DNA of 64,000 nucleotides from Chromobotia macracanthus. Taxonomy: Eukaryota; Chordata; Actinopteri; Cypriniformes; Botiidae. The stretch covers positions 16,457,001 to 16,521,000 of the forward strand of contig JAZGTH010000002.1 in the NCBI GenBank assembly GCA_036877525.1. The letters are read 5' to 3'. Shown here piece by piece: positions 1 through 11,648 of the stretch. The notes beneath the pieces are model-generated. The model was not told the DNA's origin. It did not search any database and was given only the letters and a program-made list of their open reading frames with translations. Positions within the stretch are counted from its first letter, which is position 1; each line of letters begins with the position of its first letter. Position numbers and translations under genes: made by a program.

Positions 1-1549
1 TTAAATCTCACCTCTTCTCTCCAATAATCTCATTCAGTAGCTGTACTGATGGCTACAGATCACCGAGTGCCATATTTACATCTCACATCTGCTGGAACAG
101 ATGAGCAAGTAAAAGATGCACTTAGAAAAAACAAACAACAGACTGACAGCACCCCTTTGTTTAATCACATTTCATTTTTCTTCCACCTGTAAATTTGTGC
201 CTTACACCCTGAGTTGTGAAGAGTTTGTTTAGCTGTTAACTGTTACCTTACTGTACTTCTGATGATGTTTGTTTCCCTCATTTCAAAAATAAGAAAAAAC
301 AACAGCAGCGTAATTAAAGACTGTAGGTGTTGTCATTGTTCGCTCTCGTCCCTCTGCTAACCACAAATAATATTGTGCCAATGAAACGTTGAAAATGACC
401 TCTTGTTGTTCTGGATGTGTGGAAAATCATGTATTTTAGTTTTTTGTTCTTTTTAAATTTTCACAAAGTCAAGATGATGTTTTTACACTGTTTGGTAGAT
501 GAATTGATGTTTATCCTCTTTATATCTGGCTGTTGTAAGACAATAGGAGAAAAACACATGAATATTTCAGATATGTTGTTTTTTAATGTATATGAGAAAC
601 ACAGTTTTAGGCAAAAAATACAGGCTGGTCCTGTGTAGACATACACTCCAATAATATTAGGAAACAGATTCATGTTTTCAATGTGGGTGACAGATTTCAA
701 TTCATATAATTTTGTAGCTCTATCATTGTAATGTAAAATGAGGTTATTTAACTATTTTGACACCTGTTTTATTAAACCTGTCCACGTGAAGGAACAGAGC
801 ACAGCTCTAGTTTTGGCTCTACAGATAGTTGGATTCACACGTCGATTGTAGCTACTGCATATTCTCGTAAACTCCAGCTGTAATGAACTGTGTTTTTTAT
901 GTTCTTCATACAGTTCATCCTGACTTCACATCTCTATCTGTGGACGCAGATCTCTGTGCTGGTGCCTTTTGATGGTCATCCTCCACTCTAGACTTGAGTT
1001 GGAATTTCCTCAACAGTGGAATTTGTATCTTGTATATTATTTTGGCACAAGATTTCGCTGGACCTCTTCCACATCTGATTCACAGCCAAATGTATGTTGT
1101 AAAGAAATTCTCTTTAATAAATGGGGAAAAAATAAAAAATGTTAATTCTTGTTGGAGAGGTTCAGTTCTTCCTTAAAAGCTATTAGAAATCTGAGCACTG
1201 CAGACTGGAGGTCACCAACCTCAAAAAATTCCCTCCTGTTGCCAAACTGACTGCTTCATGCTATGCTGAGCATTAGCAGGGTACGTCAGATAAGCTGCTG
1301 CATGCTGGTGAGCTACACTTCAGCAGAAAATACTCAATTGTTGGATATCTTTAACCATGAATAAACAGTCAGATAAGAATCGCTCTGGAGCCGTGTGGCC
1401 ATCATGAGGTCCTCTTTAGATTTTGTATTGACAGTGAGAGTTACTGAGGCATTTCAGGTCTCAGGTGTCATTTTCTTTAGTCTCACCAAGCCCTGTTTGC
1501 TCATTGCTGTTGTTATGGAGCTTTTTCTTCATAGATAACATTAACTGTG

Positions 1550-1978
1550 CAGGTTTAGGATTGGCAGAGGCAATTCCAACAGAATCCACTTTTACCTTCA
1601 GTTTAAAGTATTCACACTCACAATCAAGGCTTCACCCAAAAAATAAATATAGGGATAAATGCATGACCAGCCAGCAGGAGGAAGTGGTGTCACCTCAGAT
1701 GTTTATAGTATAAAGACAGATTATTTTTAATAGATATAATTTAATAGATATTTAATAGATTTAATAGATATAGATATTGTTTAGTGCATATGTAGCTCAT
1801 GACAAGTATTGGATTATTGTTGTAGGTTAGTAAAATGAGACCACAGCAGCTTCATCCATAATAAATGAGATGGGGAGGTAAGGATTGCAGGTTTAGGATT
1901 GTAACTGTAAGCAGTTCCAACAGAATCCACTGAATTCACTTTTACCTTCAGTTTAAATCAGTCATGCTCACAATAAAG
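1550..1978. repeat. Duplicated non-coding blocks, left copies
   Basis: Two related blocks lie here. Block B (1550-1630) recurs at 1888-1978, sharing the sequence GCAGGTTTAGGATTG and TTTTACCTTCAGTTTAAA with small indels. Block A (1652-1882) recurs at 3732-3922, sharing GGATAAATGCATGAC and CCAGCAGGAGGAAGT. The copies are diverged and non-coding. I cannot assign them to a known transposon family, and they may be an old local duplication. Confidence 0.6.
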
Positions 1979-3731
1979 ATCTGTGGCAGGTCTCTCTGAA
2001 GTCTCTTGGCAGGTAACAGCTAAAATCACTCCTGAAAACAGGCTTAAACCAGTAACCTCGATCCACTTGTCCATCACATGAGATCTGTTAATAACACAGT
2101 CATATTCAGCTGCTGTTTGTGCTGATATGCAGTCACAGTGAACCAGCGTTTGCAGAATTAAAGCTTCTGACAGTATGAATGACAGACTTGCGTATGAGCA
2201 TTTTTACTGGACCACTCGGTTTGAATTCTATTCAAGGTTCTTTCTGCGCTTAAGAGCGAAGCAGGACTGTAACATTAGAGACCACCAGAGGGGCTGTTCT
2301 CCTCCAGTTTTCAGATTAGTGTCCAATACAATAAATATGACACAGGGTGTTATTCCTAAAATTAGGTATTTTAACTAAATTTGTGACAAGCAGCCAATCA
2401 GATGTGACGGATACCAGCACATTTGCTCATAATTAATCTAAATGAATTATGTAAACGCACAGCAACAAACACTTTTTACTTACAGGTCTTTTTGTTTTGG
2501 ACTGTATAATGCAACAGTCATTATTGTAAGTATTATTTTATATTTAGACTAGTTAATGACTGAACCTTTATATGATGTGTTTAGATCTAAAACAAGGCTA
2601 CACAATATATTCCAGGCTATTGTTTTTATCATGTGATGTTGTTTCAGTAGGAGCCATGCGAGACCTCCAGTGTGGGATAAATCCCTGGACAGCAGTGGCG
2701 GGGTGTAAAGCTGTAGAGCTCAGGATTATAAAGCACATGAATGCAGCTGGCAGCAGGATCAAAACGAGATGAGGTACTTTGTCTTGGCTTGTACAACTTT
2801 TGGGCAATAAGAAGATGAAGATCACCTCAGAACAGTGAGTGTGTTGAATGTTTGCTGAGGCCATAAAATCCATCACAATTCCTCCAACCAAAACAAAAAC
2901 ACATGAGAGAAAATAAATTTGTACGAACATGTTTTTATGTTGAGTTGAACTTTTCTCTTAAGTGTTCAGACTGATTCAGGAGAGACAGACAGAAAGAAAG
3001 AGACAAACGTTTAGATTTTGTTCTCTGTGAGTTTTCTGAAGGTCATGTTCTCAGTTAATCCGTGAAAAACTTTGTTGTGTTTTCTCCCAGAATTCCTGGC
3101 CGGTCTGTGCAGCTGCTTCTTATATTTCTGTGAAATTCTGCATCACATATCTGCAGGAGTTTATAATCATTCATTCAATTGTTCATTTGTTGTTTATTGT
3201 TACAATTTTTATATTTTGTTTTTATGACAGAATCACACAAACAGCATCACAAAACAGATAGTTAAACAGGCAGGCAATAAAAAAATGTCTCTGCAGGGAT
3301 CAGGTGTTTTAAAAAGATGGTCCCTGTTAAGTGGTCATTTCAGTTGTGTTGAAGGTCACATGTTGCTGGTCATCCATTTCAGAATGATAATATTGTCAAT
3401 GTAATTTAGAGTGAACAGCAGTAAGAAGAATGATACATAATTATGTTGATTATTGTGAACATATTACTTGATATTTTACCTCCCAATCAAAATTGCTGTA
3501 TCTTTTTCAAAATTTGTTCTACACTATAACATAACAATGAATTCTCGTTTGAAATACATAGATGGTTTGTGTTTATTGTAAATGAACCAAGCAAAGCAAA
3601 ATATGCGTGTACAGTATAAATATCTACTTACCTGTATTGATAGGCACAGTGTTTTAGTCAAATCTCACCGATTTGACATGAAGGTCAGAGGTTAGATGGT
3701 CATTCATCTGTCTGAGTGCTGTTGATCCCTG

Positions 3732-3922
3732 GAGGGATAAATGCATGACAGGCCAGCAGGAGGAAGTGATGTCATCTCAAATAGGTTATGAATATGTTGA
3801 ATAGATGTGTATACATGTTTCAGTGTTTGTTATATTTGTAGTTAATAACAAGTATTGTATTATTGATGCAGGTTACTGAAATGAGATTGCCGCAGTTCCA
3901 TAATTAATGAGATGGGGCCGTA
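3732..3922. repeat. Second copy of left-edge block A
   Basis: This matches 1652-1882 in the same orientation from GGATAAATGCATGAC through GAGATGGGG, with substitutions and indels. No coding potential or terminal inverted repeats were seen. Confidence 0.6.
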
Positions 3923-5273
3923 AAATCCTCCCCCTCATTCCCAGGTGTCCTACAGCTGTGCTATACATTTTGCTTGCTGCCCCTCCCACTTTTCTTAATC
4001 ATGCTTACAATGCAGAGGGAATTGGCCACAGCACACATACTTTCATCAAGCATAGATCCCCTCAATAAGAAAAGTACCTCATTCACCACAGTCACAATCC
4101 TCCTAATGGAGCAGCTTTCATCTGTGTAAGCAGCTGGTTAAAACATTACTGAGCTCTGAGATAATGAAACATGTTTTAAGCTTGAGCATCCAGCGAAACA
4201 AGGCTGTCTGTAATTCCCGCGTCCGAGAAAAACAGCAATGAAACAAATACAGTGAGTGAGTGTGAGCGTGTGTGTGCGTATGTGTTTGATGCTCTCTTGA
4301 GGAAATCGTGGCTCTTTCAGATGCTACAACAAAAGAACCTCAGTAAATCAAAACAGGCTTATTTTATCCATTAATAATGCATGAATGTGAGCCTAAGGAA
4401 ACATCTACATTATCTTATCAGCTCTGCAGCTAATTGATTCAATCCCCTCCAACACATGCACAGACCTTCAGATCGTCTTGCTTCCTCTTGCCTAAAATCA
4501 AAATAAACTCAAAAACAAAAAGGAAAAATCTCAGATGTGGAGGAAATTCTTTTGATGATACATTATAATGTTACTTTTGTGTCTGCAATAGAAAATAAAG
4601 TGACCTAATGTTATCATGCATTTAATTCACAGCAGTATTAATACAAATCAATACTGCATGTGACCCTGATAATGTTACATTCATAACATTTCACCCATTG
4701 AATCCCATTGTAGGTTTAACTCAGATTCAGCTTGGGTTCAGTTAATTGCAGCATTCAATCAGCAGTTAATGTCTAGTAAGACATTCTGTGATTTTGTGGA
4801 CAACCGAAGGACAGGTTCCTGTAAGGTGCTCTGTGTGTAAGACTGTTTGTGTTATGCTGTGAGTGTATGTTTGTGTGTGTGTTGTATTGTGCTCCTCCTA
4901 GATTTCCCATATTCATTTACTCTTTTGTGCACATACTCTCACAGCACGTGCGCACACACGTAGGAATCTTTACCCTTCTCACAGTCATCTTTGGTATTAA
5001 GAAAGTTTTTCAGTTTTTATTTGAAATAATTTCTGCTAGTTTCTGTGACTTGGCAAAACATCTCTTGGATTTCAAAGGAAAACATTGTGAACGTTCATGT
5101 TTGGATTAACTTGTCCTTTAATGTAGTAGATATGTGTTCATTTGGAGCACTAAAGACAAAAGCAAATCTTTGTGTTTAAAAGGATCTGTGAGACAGATGG
5201 AGAAATGTGTAGCCATGGGATTTTCTGCATGGATCCACAGGTTCTTGGATTTGGAAAACAGGATTAGTTGAGT

Positions 5274-5291
5274 GTGCGCGCATGCGCGCAC
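5274..5291. promoter_or_regulatory. 18-bp palindrome containing an NRF1-type site
   Basis: GTGCGCGCATGCGCGCAC is a perfect palindrome. Its centre GCGCATGCGC matches the NRF1 consensus (YGCGCAYGCGCR), and the whole is alternating purine-pyrimidine, so it could also adopt Z-DNA. It sits at the edge of CpG-containing sequence. Which transcript it would serve is unknown. Confidence 0.4.
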
Positions 5292-5469
5292 CTATAGGGC
5301 GTCTGCTTGTTTTAGCTGTAAAGAATTCATGAATTCTGTCCTAATTTCAGATTTTTCGTCTGAGTCCAAATATGAAGGTTTGTGCTGCTGCTGCTGCTGC
5401 AGTGAAGGTCCAGGGGGCTCAAAGCACAACAAATGGTACCAAAAAACTTATCCCCGACTGCTCTACCTT

Positions 5470-6480
5470 TAATATACGCGTTTAATATACACTATGCTTG
5501 TGTGCATAGACGCAAAGCAGCTCAAATGAGACATTGATAGACAGTCGGGGGTTAATTAGGCCAGCGCTTCAGAGCTCCTACTATAAAAAAAACTTTCGTC
5601 AGTATTTCATGTTAAACACCGTGGCAGCCGGTTATGCTATGAAATAAAACCGTCTGTACCACTTGCAAATAAATACACTTGCTGAAAACGCTCGAAGCGT
5701 CGTGTGAATGAATGTCTTGAACTGTCCCAAAGCCGTCGAGTCCTGAGGGCAACACCAGAGACGAGAAGTGGAGAGACGCACTGTTTGCCAAGAATAGTCA
5801 CAGCTTTTCATAGCTCCAAGACATTGGAGACATCTTCAGAAGACATAGAGCCGATAAGAGACCATCAACAATTACCTTCTGCCCAAACATCACCCTCCAC
5901 AATCAGTACTGTATGTGTGTTCAAGTCCAATATTGTTTGCAATTATTGCCATGATATGTATTACATTGACTGCATAACTGGATTAAGTAGGTCAGTTTTT
6001 TGTTAAAATACGTTTAACTACTTTTGAGATAGACTCAACATTGTGTCAACATTTGACTTGCGGTAGGATTTGAGATTTTAAACATATGAATGCGGCTTCT
6101 CAAATGAATGTTTGCCTTTAAACGATTGTGCTGCTCTGAAACTGTTGCTCTCAGTGCAGAAGGGTTGTGAAGCTCCTGCACTTCTCCGTGTTGGAGCGCG
6201 AGTGTCGCGCCATCTGTTCGCCATTTCCCCGCGGCTCTGACTCCACTGCGCTTACAACGTGGATAAAGCTGTAAAGTGTGTAGAATAAACATAATTTATA
6301 TAATAAATAAATAAATCTTAAACGACGTTCATCTACACTGCAGAGGGCCGTGCAACCACCTGCTGGTCGTGAACGCGGCTTAAACGCTGAGTTTTAGCGT
6401 CATTATTGTAAGCGAGAAACTCGAGTTTCTAATGTTAGTGGAAATGAGCCTTAAAAGCGCAATAAACCCTTTAATTGGCA
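5470..6480. promoter_or_regulatory. CpG-containing promoter-like region, orphan
   Basis: CpG dinucleotides are more frequent here than in the flanks, especially around 5690-5770 and 6180-6430. A CTCF-like ACCAGCAGGTGGTTG is present on the minus strand near 6353-6367. No coding exon can be attached, so this may be an unannotated non-coding transcript start, an enhancer or an old repeat. Confidence 0.25.
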
Positions 6481-6744
6481 CTTTTGGAGCTTCGAGTAAC
6501 GGGGAGACACGAACATCTAAAAAAAGATTTTGGAAGCTGAAGGCAAATACAACTGAGATCAGAGATACAGACGTTCAGACCAAAAGCATCTTTAATGAAG
6601 GAAGCATGTGATACAGCCGCCAGCTCATTTCCTGTCTGAATGCATTACAACTGAAACATCTCTCGTTGTCATTTACATCAGCTGTAAAACACACAGAACC
6701 CAAATTCTAACCTTAATGTTCTGCTAATGCAGGAGAAACAAGTT

Positions 6745-6750
6745 TTTAAT
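6745..6750 (-). terminator. commd10: commd10 candidate poly(A) signal
   Basis: Minus-strand ATTAAA lies about 57 nt past the commd10 stop. A second ATTAAA lies at 6591-6596. Which one is used cannot be decided from sequence. Confidence 0.4.
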
Positions 6751-6806
6751 AAAAGAATCAGGCAGAAACTGTGGACGGTCAATCAGAAGATTGCTGTCTG
6801 TCAGTA

Positions 6807-8780
6807 TCAGCTCAGAGAGTCCAGCTGTGTCTGAATCTGCTCCATCTGTAACATACACACATTTGTCAGTCTCAACACACAAGACCAGACCAGACCATCA
6901 TGTGGGAGTCAGTTTGACCTTGTTGTAGAAATCCAGAAGTTCCTGATGGTTGAACTCCAGGTAAACTTCCTGCAGCTTCTGAAACACACAAGAAAATCAT
7001 GTCATCAATTATCAGCTCATATCTGCTCAGAGTATAAATCACATTAACTGCTTCTGCTGATAAGAATAAATGATCAATAATTCACCCTAAAATAAAAAAA
7101 ACCTCTTATTCTTGTTAAACAGCAGGTCTTCTTCTGTGGTTCCCCACATTATCAGAGGCTAAATGATTGTGAAGTTGCTCTCAGCTGAACAAGGGTCAAA
7201 TCTCTCTGAGCAGGAATGTGTCAGGTTACATTAATAGTGAGGACATTAATTAGACAAAACATTCTCATTTATAATTGAGAGTGAAAGAGGGCGTGCAATG
7301 TTTAGCTGGAGACTAACTGTATGTAGGTCAAATCTAAAGAAAAATCTGAAAAATGCATTTTCATTTGTGATATTTATAAAATCTAAGTGACAAGAAAATA
7401 TGTGAAGGACATTATAAAATAAAGGAAAATCCACATGATTATCACTGTGTGTGTGTGTGGCGGTTAAAAGCATACATGAGGGCAAACTGTGCATGTGTGT
7501 ATTGCAGGGTTAATTTCACCCCCGCAGTTTCGGTGAAAGTTCTGACATATCTAGGCTAACATTTACAGCTCTTGCCAGATCTGCAGGTTTCTACAAACAC
7601 ACACAGAATGAAGCTTCTACCACTCTGTCCTGGATGCAGTTATATGATGTGCTTTACAATAAAACATTAATGTGTGACAGGGGCTGCAGCAATGACACAA
7701 AAAAGCACTTCTTTTAATGCACTTCTTGTACATTAAAAGAACTCTTTTGCGGCTGACCGTATACTCACTCATGATGGATAAACTCAGTATGTTTTCTTAC
7801 AACATCTGATCTCAAAGTAAACATACTAAACATTCAATTTACAGAAAATCCTGTTTTAAAAGCTGCAGCACATCTGAAACTGTCTATAAAACAGCAGGAG
7901 ATCTTAACAGAATTATTTTTAGACTGTTTGAAAGCTCTTTATAAAGAAATTCTCTGACATATGGTGAACAGTGCTGACAGATGCACAGACAGATTATGAG
8001 GGAGGATATCAGTAAAGAGCGCTGTGGGACTCTCGTATTGTGTTGAGTTGAGCTCCACAACATGACTCAACACATTTACATTTACATACAAACCAGCAGA
8101 CCTCCTTTCATTTTGCATTGGACTGAATTTAGGATAACTACACTGCCAAAAAGTGCCATAATAATAACGCCATAAACATGGTAATCAAAGTACTCAAAGT
8201 ACTATGACAGCAGTACTAGCACAGGAAGTGTATGAACAAATGTTTCATACACTTCCTGTATAAACTGTTAATAAACTAAAATAAACTGATCAAATGTTTC
8301 TTTTGAGCTCAATGATCAATATATCTGCCCTGTGCTCTTGATTTATTAAAGCAGGTATATTAATAGAGAATGAAGCCCAGGAGTCTCCAGTCAAACTGTT
8401 GCCATGGTCACCGGCGTCTGGAGAACCAGGAGCTGCACATCAGTCACTGGACCTTCTCTATGATGGTGAAAACTGGACTGTAAATTAAACGATTCAGTAA
8501 ATACAATATCTGAAAGTGTCATTTATCTTTGTTTGAAATGCTCATTTTAAATACGAAAAAAGCACTTGATGAGCTGAAAGTTTGTGGAAGAAAAAATCTG
8601 CAAGAAACCTTCTGCAGTAGAAAATATAACAATTATCCAGATTTATCTTAAATAATGAGGGAAGAAACAATCAATGATGTTCAAACAGTTAGACAAAAAC
8701 AGATGTCAAAGAATAAGCATAGTCAAAGATGCAGAAACAAGACAAAAACCATGTGCAAAACATCATATTGTGTGTGTATG

Positions 8781-8821
<41 letters not shown>

Positions 8822-11583
8822 ATTATATATATATATATACACACACACATACACGTACATGTATATGCACAACTGTCTAAATAAAAATGAGTAGATTTGA
8901 CTAATGTAACTAAAAGGGTTTATTACTCTAAAATGTGACCGATGATCTGATAGTAACATCTGGTAGTTCTGGTAACATAGATGTCATCCTGCACCTTTCC
9001 ATTTGTTAGCTAAAGTTGTGGTGAGTCACTGAGGGGTCGGGCTCTCCTGCTTCCTCTATTAGAATAAACCACATCCTCCACTGTGGTCAAATCACAACAC
9101 ACAGATACTCGTGTGACACACATTTCAAATGACTGGTTTTGTTTGCAGACCATCAAGAAGGCAAATGTCTCATTGTTTCATTGAGGTTTTCATGTGATTT
9201 TCACAGGTTTGCTGTGGTATCCAGCAGACTGCATGAGTGTTTTGGAGGCCTGACCCTCATCTACAGGTTTCTTCATTGGTTGAGACAAAGAACATTCAGT
9301 CATCAGCTGTTGATTCAAAAGCTGCTTTAATTCATAATGAGAACTGATAAAGCTTTACTAAACACAAGCTTTCTGATTCTTGTGCCATCATTATACATGA
9401 GTTTATACGTGAGTTTAAACCACAAAGAAAATTGTACCTAAACATTAATTTTCCACAATGCAGAATTTTTCAGGTTAACCTGAAATGAACATTCATTCAT
9501 CAATTCATTAATTTACTGTCTTAATATGATTTATCAGTACACAACACCAGAGAGGCTCCACCTCTACAGCATCTTTCTTTCTCATCTGACATCACCAAAC
9601 ACTCCTTGTACAGACAAACCTCACCACCCAAACAGTTCACATGAAGAAAATCAACTCCTTAAATGTGCTTGCAGATCTGCTATTTATCTGTTGAAACAAA
9701 GGCACCTAAATCTCAATATGTAAAATATACACTTGCCCTTACAAACTCTAAGGGCAGTAAAGTCTTTTTAAATAAACATTCTCTCACATGTAAGGGGTCA
9801 GACTGTCTCATGAAGAGAGATTCAGCCTCTGTTCACCACATCACATCTCCACTTGCTCCAGCCAGAACAGTGTGTTTCTGTTTTGGCAGGAAATGAGTTC
9901 CTTAGTGTTGAGCTGGGGGAGGCTGCATCATTTGATTGTGTGAAGACACGACAGTGAACTTCACAGAAAGATTTTTATCTTCTGATATTTCTGTTTCTGT
10001 TTTGAAACTTCAACATAAAGAATCATCTGTTACAACCTCTGCTAGCTCCTCACAAAAATATCTAGAATTAGAAAAAAAATCATATATTTACCTTATTATG
10101 TATTTTATATATTTCTGTCTATAGACAAATATTGATACATGTTCTATATTTCATTGGCTAATAAGAGTTTCTTCAGAAATTATATCTTCCCCGTTTCAGG
10201 CTGTAATTGGGTTAAAAAAGTCTTTCCTCACTTACAAGACAACAGGATGTGTTTGTAAAACTTCAAATGCTTTGAGATGCCTCATTAAAACACTTGTGTA
10301 GGAGAGAATAATTTACATATTCATCACAGCAGATCCACAGCTTATATGCAAAGATGAGATGAAGCAATGAAAGCTGACGTTAATAAAACTCTAGGGTCAA
10401 ATATTCCTCCAGTGCTTCTGGCCCAGATATTGTGTAAAAGAGAGTGTAGTGCGAGCTGGTGTGAACCTCAGGAGAAAACAAACACCTTCAGCTGCTCTCC
10501 TGAGATCAAACGCCTGATGTTCTTCATGTTTGAAAGACTCATAAACCGTACAGTTGTGTTGGATACATCGCTGATCATTCTATGAAAGTAGGCCACTCTA
10601 AACTATAGAATCCATATGTGAGGCATACAGTTTAGTCTCTGACAGAAATAACACTGACCAACTACGAGTGAAAACATGACGTTGTGTAAATTAAAAGCAT
10701 GAGTAACCGGTGAACACAGTTTATTCAGCTCCACTAGAAGATCAAATTGCAGCATCAGACTTCAGCTTCAGGCAAAGCAAATAAAAAAATGGACTCACAA
10801 GCAGACAAAGCCAACCTGTGACTAATTAGATTGAGAAAGTTAACCTAACCCTAAGCACAAACTGACATACACTCAATCATAACACACACACACACACAGT
10901 ATACACCAAAACACACATCTAATAATGCCAGGAGAGGAAAATATAATCATAACACTCCCTGTATTAACACTCACTTCACACTGAGATCAAACTGTCACAA
11001 ACCTCAACACACCTCAAACACTCAGAATTGAACAATGAACGTGTTCTGAACTTGAACTTTTGTTTAAAACTCTCCAGAATCAGATCTTGAGAAAGAGTTT
11101 GTCTTAAAGCTTTTTCAATCTGACTCAAACGAAACCTTTCACACTCAGATGTTTTTCTGCAGTACAAGAGAATCTTTATATCTGATGTGTCGTGATAATA
11201 CAGAAGAGAACCTGCAGACCAATGCTTCATTTTCATAAACAGGTAAACAGCTCCTGTGAAAAAATTCAGAAGTTAGCAGGCTGCTGTTGATGAGAGAAAC
11301 AGAAAATGAAACAGTCCTGAAATGTTTAAAATTTGTTTCTTTCTATATTTCCTCTCTGCTGCGCAGACCGCAAGTGCTTATCAGGAGAGAAAAGTTCAAC
11401 AAAACTCCCAAAACAAAAACATCTTCTGTGACATCAAACGTTCAGAGCTTAAATGTGTTTGTCTAAAGATGAATTCTCAACCGATTATCAATTATCAAAA
11501 AAACATGATTCTGTAAAATTTCTAATTGTTTGGCAGAACGACTCATACTCTTACTTTAATTATTTGAAACATCAATGACACAT

Positions 11584-11648
<65 letters not shown>

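Larger units (their letters stand above)
1..6590. other. Left intergenic region, no supportable gene
   Basis: No open frame here resembles a protein family I recognise. The longest frames (about 100-110 codons at 2598-2930 minus and 5704-6006 plus) lack convincing homology or flanking exons. The region contains duplicated non-coding blocks (1.55-1.98 kb and 3.73-3.92 kb), a short TGC triplet run at 5383-5401 and CpG-containing sequence from about 5.3 to 6.5 kb. Its right end should hold the commd10 3' UTR. Confidence 0.6.

Noticed and set aside
2598..2930. 110-codon minus-strand frame with hydrophobic stretches
   Set aside because: No recognisable homology, no supporting exon structure, and composition fits random AT-rich sequence.
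5704..6006. 100-codon plus-strand frame in CpG-containing sequence
   Set aside because: No domain or flanking exon. It is kept only as part of a possible promoter region.
8399..8412. X-box-like GTTGCCATGGTCAC
   Set aside because: The last half-site is CAC instead of AAC, and it lies deep in an intron away from any promoter.
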